Origin: Sinomonas cyclohexanicum
GTDB taxonomy: Bacteria; Actinomycetota; Actinomycetes; Actinomycetales; Micrococcaceae
Length of the DNA: 64,000 nucleotides
NCBI RefSeq assembly: GCF_020886775.1
Contig: NZ_AP024525.1
Coordinates: 1,116,001 to 1,180,000 of the forward strand
Direction: 5' to 3'
The position numbers and the translations under genes are program-made. Shown here one piece after another: positions 35,706 to 44,017 of the stretch (positions are counted from its first letter, which is position 1; each line of letters starts with the position of its first letter). Under the pieces are notes generated by a model. The model searched no databases. It saw nothing but the letters and a program-made list of their open reading frames with translations, and was not told the origin of the DNA.

Positions 35706-36329
35706 ATGAGCACCAACCAGATCCCGTCCCAGCCGGATCAGCCGTCGCAGCTGTCGGACCCGCTGGCCAAGCCGCGCAAGCGGCCGTTCTGGAAGAAGAA
35801 GCGCTTCATCATCCCGGCCGCGGCCGTGATCCTGATCGTGGCAGCATCCAGCGTCGGGAACAGCAAGGGCGGCGAGCCGACGGCGAACGTCACGACCGTC
35901 ACCAGCTCGCCCTCCTCAAAGGCCAGCACAGAGGCGGTCAAGGCGCCGTCCGTGTCTGCGCCGACGCCGGCGGCGACCAACACGGTCCCCCCGGCTCCGA
36001 CGCCGCCCCCTGCTCCCAAGGTCCCCGCCGAGTACAGCTCAGCGCTGAAGAAGGCGGCGTCCTATTCGCAGGTGATGCACATGAGCAAGGCCGGAATCTA
36101 CGATCAGCTCACCTCTGAGTACGGGGAGAAGTTCTCCGCAGAGGCTGCGCAGTACGCGGTCGACAACCTGAAGGCCGATTACAGCGCCAATGCTCTGGCG
36201 AAGGCCAAGAGCTACCAGACGACGATGAACATGTCGCCCGCCGGCATCTACGACCAGCTGGTCAGCCAGTACGGGGAGAAGTTCACCCCTGCGGAAGCGC
36301 AGTGGGCGGTCGATCACCTCGCTGGATAG
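35706..36329 (+). CDS. Ltp-type host-cell-surface protein with two PF07553-like repeats
   Basis: A 207-residue protein: basic N-terminus (KPRKRPFWKKKR), one membrane segment at about 34-48 (FIIPAAAVILIVAA), a Thr/Pro/Ser-rich spacer, then two tandem repeats of about 47 residues (AEYSSALKKAASYSQVMHMS... and ANALAKAKSYQTTMNMSPAG...), each with IYDQL and YGEKF. These are the repeats of phage TP-J34 Ltp, a surface protein that blocks phage DNA injection. Here there is no lipobox cysteine; the anchor is a transmembrane helix. ATG 35706 follows TTGGGGGA. A classic terminator follows. The repeats also occur in non-phage actinobacterial proteins, so a defence role is possible, not shown. Confidence 0.8.
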   Translation: MSTNQIPSQPDQPSQLSDPLAKPRKRPFWKKKRFIIPAAAVILIVAASSVGNSKGGEPTANVTTVTSSPSSKASTEAVKAPSVSAPTPAATNTVPPAPTPPPAPKVPAEYSSALKKAASYSQVMHMSKAGIYDQLTSEYGEKFSAEAAQYAVDNLKADYSANALAKAKSYQTTMNMSPAGIYDQLVSQYGEKFTPAEAQWAVDHLAG

Positions 36330-36361
36330 CGGCTTTGGCTCGATCCGGAGCCATTGACGAG

Positions 36362-36395
36362 GCCCCCGCCGACTCCATTGGCGGGGGCTTCTTCC
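36362..36395 (+). terminator. Rho-independent terminator after the Ltp-like gene
   Basis: Perfect 9-bp stem GCCCCCGCC / GGCGGGGGC with a 9-nt loop followed by TTCTTCC, the only hairpin in the window with a T-rich tail. Confidence 0.75.
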
Positions 36396-36423
36396 GTGTC
36401 GTGGTTAGGCCTCGTGTGGTTCT

Positions 36424-36576
36424 TCAGCTGGGAGACAACACTAGCCCGAGCTGTTCGCGCATGGCGGCAAGCTCGGCGTCGATTTCACGTTGGCGGGCCG
36501 CGGATCGGCGGCGTGTGCCAAGACGTAGAAGGCCATCACGAAGCTCTTTCCTGTCAAACCACCCTGTCAAGGGCAT
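36424..36576 (-). CDS. Possible small protein, 50 aa
   Basis: MPLTGWFDRKELRDGLLRLG followed by a charged helical end (RREIDAEL-like pattern, finishing LGLVLSPS). The composition looks coding: an amphipathic Arg/Glu/Leu helix of about 35 residues. No good ribosome site precedes ATG 36576, and a start further up (to about 36674) is possible. It lies opposite to the exonuclease gene that begins at 36685, so it could share a divergent promoter. Family unknown; may be chance. Confidence 0.3.
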   Translation of the reverse strand: MPLTGWFDRKELRDGLLRLGTRRRSAARQREIDAELAAMREQLGLVLSPS

Positions 36577-36684
36577 CGTGTCCACGGTGTTCGCCGCTAT
36601 CGCGCCAAAGGCCACCCGGTTCGAGAATCGTCGGTGCCATGAGGTAGAGATGAAGTTGATCGCATCGCAAAACATGGGGGACGC

Positions 36685-37911
36685 ATGTTCACTGACACCT
36701 TCTCCGTTCTCGACGTCGAGACCACGGGGCTCGGCCGCTACGACCGCATCGCAGAGATCGCCGTCGTGACCGTAGACCACACGGGCAAGCAGCTCGACCG
36801 GTGGGAGACCCTCGTCAATCCGGAGCGAGACCTTGGCCCGCAGCACATCCACGGGATCCGGGCGGAGGAGATCCGCAGGGCGCCGACGTTCTTCGAGATC
36901 GCCGACGAGCTCGAGTTCCGTCTCTCCGGTAACATCCTCGTGGCGCACAACCTCTCCTTCGACGGCCGGTTCCTGGTTCAGGAGTTCACGCGGCTCGGAC
37001 GCGGACTGCCACAGGCGTTCATTGACGGAGGCATGTGCACGATGTCCGCCGCGCGGGCGTACCTGCCGGGCTCCCGCCGCGGGTTGCGCGACTGCTGCGA
37101 CGCGTTCAGCATCGAGCTCCACGACGCGCACTGCGCCGGGGCTGACGCCGAGGCGACGGCGACCCTCCTTGGTCGGTACATCGAACTGGACGCACGGCCC
37201 TGGCATTCGGCGCTCGAGACCGCGGCCGCCGTCAATTGGTTCACCGTCCCTCCGCGCATCGCCCGTGTCGCGTACCGCAAGCCGGCCGGCTGGCAGGAGC
37301 CGCACTTCCTGGAGCGGCTCACGGCCGTCCTTCCGCCCTCGGCCGGTCCTGTGGAGCACGACCAGTACCTCGCCCTACTCGACCGGGCGCTTCTGGACCG
37401 GTACCTCTCTGCCAGCGAGAAGGATGAGCTCATCTCGCTCGCGGCCGATCTCGGCATCGACCGGTCCACGGCGCACCGCCTGCATGGCGACTACTTCGAC
37501 GCCGTCGTGGACGCGGCATGGGCGGACGGGGTCGTCACCGAGGCGGAGCGTGCGGACCTGACCCTCCTCGCGGGGCTGCTCGGGATGGACGACGGCGCGC
37601 TGGCGGCGGCGTTCGAGCCGCGCCTTCCGCGGCAGTCGCCCGGGCGGGTCGCGCCGACTCTGGCGCCCGCCGTCCGGCACGGGGACCTGGTGTGCCTGAC
37701 CGGAGACATGCGCTCGCCGCGGGAGGAGATCGCGGCCCGGCTCGAGCGCATGGGCATCCGGGTCCACCCTGGGGTGACCAAGAAGGTCAAGCTCCTCGTC
37801 GCGGCCGATGCGGACAGTCTGTCAGGCAAGGCCCGGAAGGCCCGGGACTACGGGATTCCTGTAGTGACCGAGGAGTACCTGTTCACCACGCTGCTCCAAG
37901 GCATGAACTAA
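36685..37911 (+). CDS. DEDD 3'-5' exonuclease fused to a TerB-like and a BRCT domain
   Basis: A 408-residue protein. Residues 5-165 are a DnaQ-like exonuclease: ExoI DxE motif VLDVETTGLG (D10, E12), ExoII HNLSFDGRF, ExoIII HCAGADAEATA. Residues about 260-310 (YFDAVVDAAWADGVVTEAER) resemble the helical TerB-like module. The last 85 residues (GDLVCLTGDMRSPREEIAAR...VTKKVKLLVAADADSLSGKA) are a BRCT domain. Such exonuclease-BRCT proteins occur in actinobacteria as DNA polymerase III epsilon-like proteins and probably act in DNA repair or processing. The HARE-HTH gene follows 16 bp later, so the two form an operon. Confidence 0.87.
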   Translation: MFTDTFSVLDVETTGLGRYDRIAEIAVVTVDHTGKQLDRWETLVNPERDLGPQHIHGIRAEEIRRAPTFFEIADELEFRLSGNILVAHNLSFDGRFLVQEFTRLGRGLPQAFIDGGMCTMSAARAYLPGSRRGLRDCCDAFSIELHDAHCAGADAEATATLLGRYIELDARPWHSALETAAAVNWFTVPPRIARVAYRKPAGWQEPHFLERLTAVLPPSAGPVEHDQYLALLDRALLDRYLSASEKDELISLAADLGIDRSTAHRLHGDYFDAVVDAAWADGVVTEAERADLTLLAGLLGMDDGALAAAFEPRLPRQSPGRVAPTLAPAVRHGDLVCLTGDMRSPREEIAARLERMGIRVHPGVTKKVKLLVAADADSLSGKARKARDYGIPVVTEEYLFTTLLQGMN

Positions 37912-37927
37912 GGAGGAAGGCGTCAAG

Positions 37928-38134
37928 ATGCTCCTGCACGACGCAATGACCGAGGTCCTCCAAGACGCCGGCAGACCGCTCACCACACGCGAGATCGCCG
38001 ACGCAATCAACGAGCTTGGCCTCTACACGCGAGGCGATCTCCAGCCCCTCCCTGCGAGTCAGGTCGGCGCCCGAGCTAAGAACTATCCGTGGCTATTCAC
38101 AAAGGCAGACGGCCGGATCTCTCTGGCTGGTTAG
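37928..38134 (+). CDS. Small HARE-HTH winged-helix protein, 68 aa
   Basis: A 68-residue single-domain protein: MTEVLQDAGRPLTTREIADA, then NELGLYTRGDLQPLP and KNYPWLFTKADGRISL. This matches the HARE-HTH domain (HB1/ASXL/restriction-endonuclease HTH), normally fused to restriction enzymes, Vsr nucleases or RNA polymerase delta. ATG 37928 has AGGAGGAAGG upstream (37911-37920), touching the stop of the exonuclease gene. A stand-alone copy right behind an exonuclease suggests a DNA-sensing partner for that enzyme (inference). Confidence 0.75.
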   Translation: MLLHDAMTEVLQDAGRPLTTREIADAINELGLYTRGDLQPLPASQVGARAKNYPWLFTKADGRISLAG

Positions 38135-38140
38135 GAGCGT

Positions 38141-38311
38141 CCTCGGCCCAAGCCCTCGATCGATCCGCAGGTCTCATGGCGGGTCATGAAGGCAACCCGC
38201 AATCTGGTCGCACACCGCTACGATCAGGCCGATCACGAAATCCTCTGGGCCGCCCGGGGCCGCCAGCCGCCGATTGAAGCAGAACGCGTCCTGACTTCGT
38301 TGGACGCGTAG
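38141..38311 (+). pseudogene. Remnant of a HepT-like (DUF86) ribonuclease toxin
   Basis: The in-frame tail reads DPQVSWRVMKATRNLVAHRY and then DQADHEILWAARG...PPIEAERVLTSLDA with a stop at 38309-38311. W..xxxxRN..xH.Y followed by D..ILW..xx..P is the C-terminal half of HepT/DUF86 toxins, including the catalytic RX4H (R-N-L-V-A-H). The N-terminal half and the nucleotidyltransferase antitoxin MntA are missing, and the sequence runs directly out of the HARE-HTH stop (38134). An ATG at 38186 could in principle give a 41-residue peptide, but a working toxin needs the full helical bundle. Confidence 0.65.
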
Positions 38312-38358
38312 AGGGACAGTGCCGCTCGAGCGCTCGAGTGGCTCCAGGTGACAGCGGC

Positions 38359-38386
38359 GCACGACGGCGAGCGGTCGCCGTCGTGC
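38359..38386 (+). terminator. GC hairpin between the HepT remnant and the 616-aa gene
   Basis: Perfect 12-bp stem GCACGACGGCGA / TCGCCGTCGTGC with a 4-nt loop. A near copy, with about 20 nt of similar right flank, is at 45242. Confidence 0.6.
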
Positions 38387-38421
38387 TTCACCCCACCGGC
38401 GGCGTGCCGCGGACTGGGGGT

Positions 38422-40272
38422 CTACCCGTCTTCGGGTCCGGTGAGGAGCGCCAGGGCGAGGAGAAGCCCGCGGGCAACAGCGGCACGCAGCCCGTCGGGG
38501 ACCTCAACGGAGCCCGAGGCGCCGAAGGTGACGAGGCCCGCACGCTCGAGGTTCCGCAGCGTCCATACGGGCCCTTGGCCGGGCAGTGCCGGCTCCTGGA
38601 TCTCGAGGTCTGCCGGAGCTAGAGCGTGCATCAGCTGGGCCAGGGACGGCTTGACGATGAACGAGCCATAACTGGCCTGCTTCATGGGCGCGGCGAGTGT
38701 GGCTCCCACGAAGATCGCGGCGACGGCCTCGGCCAGGTCGAGCGGCGGAAGCTCCTCGGCTATCCATTCGGCGGCTGCCGGGCCGCGCCGGACGCTGGAC
38801 GAGTTGGTCCGGATGACCTGCGCGGTGGAGAGCGCCTCCCACCACTGGGGGAGCACGGGGACGTCGGCCATCGAGAGCGCCTGCACGGGCGCTCCTTCGT
38901 CCCAGTAGTTCCCTACGCGCTTCGCGACGCCGACCGCTCGGACGCCCAGCATCTTCGCGACCTCCTTGATGTCCCCGCGGCGCACACCGCCGGACTGCGT
39001 CACCGGCCTGCCGGTGCCGACCCATTCGAGCAGGTCCTTGACCGCGGCGATCAGCGGCGTCTGCGCGAGGGCCTGCTGGCGTGCATCCGGGCTGACCTTC
39101 TCGGCGTCCTCCATGATCGCCCCCAGCGGTCCCGAGGCGCCGGCGTCGTCCATGGCATCCTCGACGGCCTCGTGCGCCTCCTCCCATCCGTCTAGGTCTC
39201 GGCCGTCGTCGAGGCGGAAGTGCACGTAGTCGTGCAGTGTCTCGAGCGCGGCCCCGAGTGCTTCGGGGCTCTCTGGGTCGTCGGTGTCCCAGAGCAGGTC
39301 GATGAGCGGCTCGACATCGGTGGCGCGGTGTAGATCCAGACGGTGGTCGCGTGCGATGTCCACCAGCGCCTGCATCATCTTCAGCTCGTCGGACACCGTG
39401 GGAGCGGCGATCGACGGCGCACGCTCGAGCCACGCGCCGAAGCCACGCTGAAGCGTGCGGTCGGCGGCCCGCGCGTTGCGGGCCCCGGGCCGTCCCGCGG
39501 CGGCCGGGCGCAGCCTGCTCGCGCCGCCGGCCCCCTGCGGGCGCATGAAGCTGCTTCCGGGGGCATGGGGTGAGGCCGCCGGAGTTGTCCTCGGCGCGCG
39601 GCGGTCCGAGCCGGCGTCCACGAGCACCCGCCCCGCGAGGTCTCGCACCGATGCCTTCTCGCTCGCGGCGCGCGCGCTGAGGGAGGCCGCGACGAGGAGT
39701 GCGGAGCCCTCGAACAGCGCCAGTCCGCCGTGCCGGTGCAGGCTCTTGAGCGAGGCGAACGCGCGCCCCTTGCGGGCGAGGGCGAGGATGTCGGTCGCCG
39801 CGGCGCGCGCTGCCCGGTTCCACCGCGGCACGCGCGTGGCCGCGAGCACTGCACGCAGCTCCGGGTCCGTGTGCCAGCTGTCGAGGAGGCCGAGGCCGAC
39901 GCCGATGAGATGCGAGATGGCTGGCGCATCGCCCGCCGGTTCGACCTCGACGCCTGCGAGCACGGCGGCGGCACGGTCTTGATCGCCCTCGGCCATCGAC
40001 TCGGCGAACAGCCGCAGGACCGCGAGGGCCCCGGCCCGCTGTGCGCCGACGGGCGTGAACAGCATGAGGTTGTGGCGCTCGGTCGCGCGGGCGAGCGCCG
40101 CGTTGACGTCCCCGAGGTCTGCGTCGCTATCCAGGTTGTCGAGGTCGATCCCCTCGGCGGCGAGCAGCGGCGCGAGATCCTCCATCATCCGGGCCGCCAT
40201 GCCAGGGGCGTGGACCACGCCCATCTGGGCCAGGCGCGCGGTGAACTCGGGGTCGTCGAATGGCGATGTCAC
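38422..40272 (-). CDS. Uncharacterised 616-aa protein
   Basis: I do not recognise the family. It begins MTSPFDDPEFTARLAQMGVV and is helical throughout. A low-complexity Arg/Ala/Pro stretch around residues 225-270 divides an N-terminal region (acidic, LLAAEGIDLDNLDSDADLGD) from a C-terminal one. The C-terminal 170 residues include GVRRGDIKEVAKMLGVRAVG and a final winged-helix-like segment (LERAGLVTFGASGSVEVPDG). No membrane segment or catalytic motif is evident. Both ends and codon bias are convincing. It is the first gene after the ParDE pair on this strand but 73 bp away from it. Similar large helical proteins are common in Arthrobacter relatives as unannotated genes. Confidence 0.75.
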   Translation of the reverse strand: MTSPFDDPEFTARLAQMGVVHAPGMAARMMEDLAPLLAAEGIDLDNLDSDADLGDVNAALARATERHNLMLFTPVGAQRAGALAVLRLFAESMAEGDQDRAAAVLAGVEVEPAGDAPAISHLIGVGLGLLDSWHTDPELRAVLAATRVPRWNRAARAAATDILALARKGRAFASLKSLHRHGGLALFEGSALLVAASLSARAASEKASVRDLAGRVLVDAGSDRRAPRTTPAASPHAPGSSFMRPQGAGGASRLRPAAAGRPGARNARAADRTLQRGFGAWLERAPSIAAPTVSDELKMMQALVDIARDHRLDLHRATDVEPLIDLLWDTDDPESPEALGAALETLHDYVHFRLDDGRDLDGWEEAHEAVEDAMDDAGASGPLGAIMEDAEKVSPDARQQALAQTPLIAAVKDLLEWVGTGRPVTQSGGVRRGDIKEVAKMLGVRAVGVAKRVGNYWDEGAPVQALSMADVPVLPQWWEALSTAQVIRTNSSSVRRGPAAAEWIAEELPPLDLAEAVAAIFVGATLAAPMKQASYGSFIVKPSLAQLMHALAPADLEIQEPALPGQGPVWTLRNLERAGLVTFGASGSVEVPDGLRAAVARGLLLALALLTGPEDG

Positions 40273-40345
40273 CCGGTCAAGGCTACGCGCGGCGGGGCCG
40301 GCCGCCCAACCGTACGACGAGATGATTGAGAGCAGAGAGCGGGAC

Positions 40346-40636
40346 CTAGAAGTGCCGGGTAGGGTCCATGCGCTGGTGCAGGATGCGGATCACGTCGACC
40401 GTTGTATCGGTCTCGAGGTAGAAGATCAGGTGGCTGCCGATCGCGTAGCGCCGGTACCCGGCACGGATTTCGTCGCAGGGGCGGCCACGATCGGGGCGGT
40501 CCGCGACCCGTTCGATCGCGTTGCGCAGCTCTCCCACGTACATCTCGGCCTGGCCGGGACCCCAGCGGTCGGCTGTGTAGTCCCAGATGGATGAGAGGTC
40601 CTGTACCGCGGCCGGCGTGAGCCGGTACTGCTTCAC
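40346..40636 (-). CDS. parE: RelE/ParE-superfamily toxin
   Basis: A 96-residue toxin of the ParE type. VKQYRLTPAAVQDLSSIWDY is the canonical N-terminus, then IRAGYRRYAIGSHLIFYLE and VDVIRILHQRMDP at the C-terminus. ParE proteins inhibit DNA gyrase; the RelE fold also occurs in mRNA interferases. The GTG start at 40636 overlaps the antitoxin stop as GTGA (40633-40636), so synthesis is coupled to, and follows, the antitoxin. A longer in-frame version from 40915 would overlap the antitoxin gene entirely and is rejected. Confidence 0.9.
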   Translation of the reverse strand: MKQYRLTPAAVQDLSSIWDYTADRWGPGQAEMYVGELRNAIERVADRPDRGRPCDEIRAGYRRYAIGSHLIFYLETDTTVDVIRILHQRMDPTRHF

Positions 40637-40866
40637 CGGCGCTTCTCGGCCACGAACGCGTCGAAGTCGAAGGGCTCCGGCTCGCCGCTGGCCTCGCCCG
40701 CACTCAGGGCTGAGCGCAGCGCGGAGAGCCGGGCCTCCTGATCCTCCAGAAGCCGGAGGCCGGCACGCACGACCTCGCTCGCGGACCCGTAGCGGCCCGT
40801 CGCGACCTCGCGGGCGAGGAAAGCGGAGAAGTGGGCATCCAGGCTGATCGACGTATTGCGCGCCAT
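40633..40866 (-). CDS. parD: ParD-like antitoxin
   Basis: A 77-residue ribbon-helix-helix antitoxin. N-terminus MARNTSISLDAHFSAFLARE, then GRYGSASEVVRAGLRLLEDQ, and a flexible acidic tail (GEPEPFDFDAFVAEKRR) that wraps the toxin. It represses its own operon with the toxin; the palindrome 10 bp upstream is the likely operator. ATG 40866 is preferred over one 15 codons upstream because the RHH strand must start at residue 3-8 and because the upstream start would cross the palindrome. Confidence 0.9.
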   Translation of the reverse strand: MARNTSISLDAHFSAFLAREVATGRYGSASEVVRAGLRLLEDQEARLSALRSALSAGEASGEPEPFDFDAFVAEKRR

Positions 40867-40875
40867 GGACCAACG

Positions 40876-40892
40876 ATACCAAAGCTTGGTAT
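40876..40892. promoter_or_regulatory. Palindrome ATACCAA-AGC-TTGGTAT, ParD operator
   Basis: Perfect 7-bp inverted repeat with a 3-nt centre, 10 bp upstream of the ParD start. Fits autoregulation by the ribbon-helix-helix antitoxin, possibly overlapping the -10 element. Confidence 0.65.
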
Positions 40893-41031
40893 TGGCGGCC
40901 CGGCGACTCAACCACAGACAGCGGGGGCGCGCGACGGCGGGCCGGGAGGCTGAGCTGTTGGCTTGGAGCCCCGTGACATCCAGCGCCGCCGGTTGCGGCG
41001 ATAGGCTCGGGGCGTACTCAGGGGGGTGGGC

Positions 41032-43837
41032 ATGATCGATCCGCGCGCCGAGGCGCTCCTCGTCCGGTCAGGGGACGGGGGCGACTGGCAGGACAAGACC
41101 GCCGAGGTCGACTCTTACCATTGGGAGGGCCGGCACCTTCTCGTCAGGTTCGTGAGCGGAACCAGGACGTACCGCTATGGCCCGCAGAAGGTCCTGGTTC
41201 TCGAGCGACCGGCCTCGATGAGCCTCGAGGGCGCGTGGGTAGAGGCTGTTGGCCGGGGCATCCCGGACCCCCGAGCGGCCTACCGCTTCAGCGGACCCTC
41301 AGGCGCCTGGGTGCGGATCTTCGAGCGGCGCGGGGAGACGGAGCTGCACCGCCTGTACCCCGAGCACGAGCTGCGCATTGAGGAAGGCGTCGAGCAGGCA
41401 CCACTGGCGGCGCGCGTTCTCGCCTACTGGCGGTCCATCGTCGCCGCCCTTCCCCCGGGGCCGCAGGGCCCCGACCCCCTCCAGCGCGAGTATGACCGCC
41501 TCACGACCGTGCATCCGGACAGCGTGCTCGCCCGGTATCTCACGGGGAAGCCGCTTGACCCTGTCGAGCTCGACGCCGTTCCGATCGCCCCGTTCTCCTC
41601 CAACCTCAGCCAACGGGCGGCCGTGGATAAGGCGCTGCGCTTCCCCATCTCGGTGATCGAGGGTCCGCCCGGGACCGGCAAGACGCAGACGATCCTGAAC
41701 CTCATCGCCACGCTGATCGCGAGTCCCGGCGCGTCGGTCGGTGTCGTCGCGTCCAACAACGCCGCCGTCGAGAACGTTCGGGACAAGCTGGCAGCGAGGG
41801 GCATCGGCTATGTCGTCGCGGATCTGGGGCGCGCCGAGAAGCGGGAGAAGTTCTTCAAGGGCCAGGCAGACCGCAACCATGCGATCGGCGAGATGCTCGC
41901 CGAATCGACGGACGACGCCGCGGACCCGGCAGAGATCCGGGCGCTCGCCGACCGGCTCACCACCGCGCAGCGGGCCGAATGGAACCTCGCGGCGCTCCGG
42001 CAGGAGCGCGACGCCTTCGGTCTGGAACGCGAGCATTTCCTCGAGTTCCTTCGGAGTCAGGACGTCGTCGACGGCGGTCCCGTGCCCCTGCTCGGCCGGT
42101 CCTCACAGACACTCGTCGACTTCCTCGTCGACGCGGCTCTCGAAGGCACGCGGCCCAAGCGGTTCCGTTGGCTGCGGAGCATCGCACGCCGGCTCAAGTA
42201 CGGGTCGCTGGGCGGTGCCGCGCTGGGGGACACCGACCTGACGCTGCGCGTCCAGGCGGCGTTCTACGACCGCCGCATCGCTGAACTGGACCGGGACATC
42301 GCGGACCACGAACGCCGGGTGGAGGACGGCGGCCTCGCCGGCATGCTCGCCGACCACCGGCTCCTATCGGAGCGCCTCCTACGCTCGGCCCTCCGCCGGC
42401 GCTACGGCTCGCGCGGGCGCGTCCACTACCGTCCCGACGCGATCCGGGCCGGCTTCCGCACTTTCACCGCCGACTACCCCGTCATCATGAGCACGTGCCA
42501 CTCCCTCCGCCGCAGCATCGGCGAGGACAACCTGCTCGACTGCCTGATCATCGACGAGGCCTCCCAGGCCGACCTGCTGACCTCGGCGCTCGCGATGGCC
42601 TCATGCCGCCGCCTCGTGGTCGTCGGCGATCAGCGTCAGCTGCCACCCATCGTCGGAGGGCGCCCCGGCGCAGACGAGGTGCCGCCAGCGCCGTCGTACG
42701 ACTACCGCACGCACAGCATCATGTCTTCGCTCCGGCAGCTCTACGGAGACGCCCTGCCAGTCACGATGCTCCGCGAGCATTACCGCTGCGATCCGGCCAT
42801 CATCGGGTTCTGCAACGGGAAGTTCTACGACGGCCAGCTCATCCCACTCACTCAGGGCCCGCGACGGCCGCGGCCGATGATGGTCGTGAGGACGGCCCAG
42901 GGGAACCACATGAGGCAGTTCCGCGACGGCGGCCGGGTCAACCGGCGAGAGGTTGACGCCATCATCGACGGAGGTGATCTCCACGCACTGCACCGGCATT
43001 CTCCCGGCGGAGATCGGGATCACGACGCCGTACCGGCGCCAGCTCACGGAGCTGCATGGCCGCCTGCGCTCGGCTGCAGACCTCATGGACATCGAGGCAG
43101 ACACGGTTCATCGGTACCAGGGCCGCGAGAAGCGCGCCGTCATCATGAGCGCCGTCCTCGACGACACAGCGGCCGGCCGAAGCGGCGTGAGGTTCGTCGA
43201 CGATGCCCGCCTGGTGAACGTGGCCGTTTCTCGCGCGAGGGAGCTCTTCATCCTCGTCACCGATCACCGGATGCTGCCGACCAGCAGGAACCTGCGCGAT
43301 CTCATGGGTTACATCCAGTATCAGGACCCGGCTCAGCTCGTTGACAGCCGCATCGTGTCTGTATTCGACCTGCTCTACAGCAGCTTCGCCGCGCGCCTCC
43401 GGCCGCTCGCGGCCCGGGTGGCAGGGCATCTCGGGCAACGGTCGGAGGACATCGCCTGGACGGTGCTGCACGGCATCCTCGAGGAGGAGCCGTACCGGGG
43501 ACTCAAGGCGGTTCCCCAGGTGCTCCTGCGCCACCTCGTACCCAGCGGCGCCGGGCTAAGCGCTGATCAGGCGGGATTCGTGCGCCGGGCGTCCTCGCTC
43601 GACATCGTGGTCTACAACCGGCTCACCCGTGCCCCGGTCCTGGCGATTGAGGTGGACGGTTTCGCGTTCCACGACGACAATCCCGTCCAGCTGGCGAGGG
43701 ACGGGCTCAAGGACGGGGTCCTGGCCGCGATCGGGCTGCCCCTGCTGCGGCTCTCCACGACCGGCAGCGGCGAGGAGGAACGGATCAGGAATGCGCTGGA
43801 TGCCGCGTTCGCCGTGATGCACGACGGCGCGCGGTAG
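41032..43837 (+). CDS. SF1 helicase with C-terminal DUF2726-like nuclease domain, interrupted by a frameshift
   Basis: Two overlapping frames together make one protein of about 934 residues. Frame 1 (from ATG 41032) has a small N-terminal domain (YRYGPQKVLVLE), Walker A EGPPGTGKT near residue 209, Walker B LIIDEASQAD near 506, GDQRQLPP and HYRCDPAI. It derails after VNRREVDAIID at about 42970. The other frame resumes with EVIS...EIGITTPYRRQ, DTVHRYQGREKRAVI and NVAVSRARE (helicase motifs V and VI), then a PD-(D/E)XK-like end, APVLAIEVDGFAFHDDN...KDGVLAAIGLPLLRL. Removing one G at 42970-42971 restores a single frame. Helicase-nuclease fusions of this kind are often defence proteins; here the gene may be inactive. 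Confidence 0.8.
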
Positions 43838-43930
43838 CCGGCTGCGGCGTCCGGTCGACGACGACAGCCTCGACGATGTGGCGTTTATAGACGGAACACT
43901 GAAAGCAGCGGATGTCCCAAGTGTGTGGAT

Positions 43931-43980
43931 AGTTGGAACAATAAAACAAATTCTGTTCCAACTATGCTTAGACTTGGAAC
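43931..43980. promoter_or_regulatory. Operator with three TTGGAAC half-sites upstream of the Fic gene
   Basis: AGTTGGAACA (43931-43940) and TGTTCCAACT (43954-43963) form a perfect 10-bp inverted repeat, and a third TTGGAAC is at 43974-43980. The spacer is A/T-rich and TATGCT at 43963-43968 could be a -10. The Fic protein has a C-terminal winged helix, so autoregulation is plausible. Confidence 0.65.
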
Positions 43981-44017
43981 GAGAGCCCCGATGATGCCCA
44001 CCTCGGAGGAGATCACC

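Noticed and set aside
40637-40915. Longer toxin frame starting at 40915
   Set aside because: It would run through the whole antitoxin gene in another frame; the GTGA overlap at 40633-40636 gives a standard ParDE layout.
42953-42990. Programmed frameshift in the helicase gene
   Set aside because: No slippery heptamer or downstream stimulatory structure is evident; a simple 1-nt insertion explains the data.
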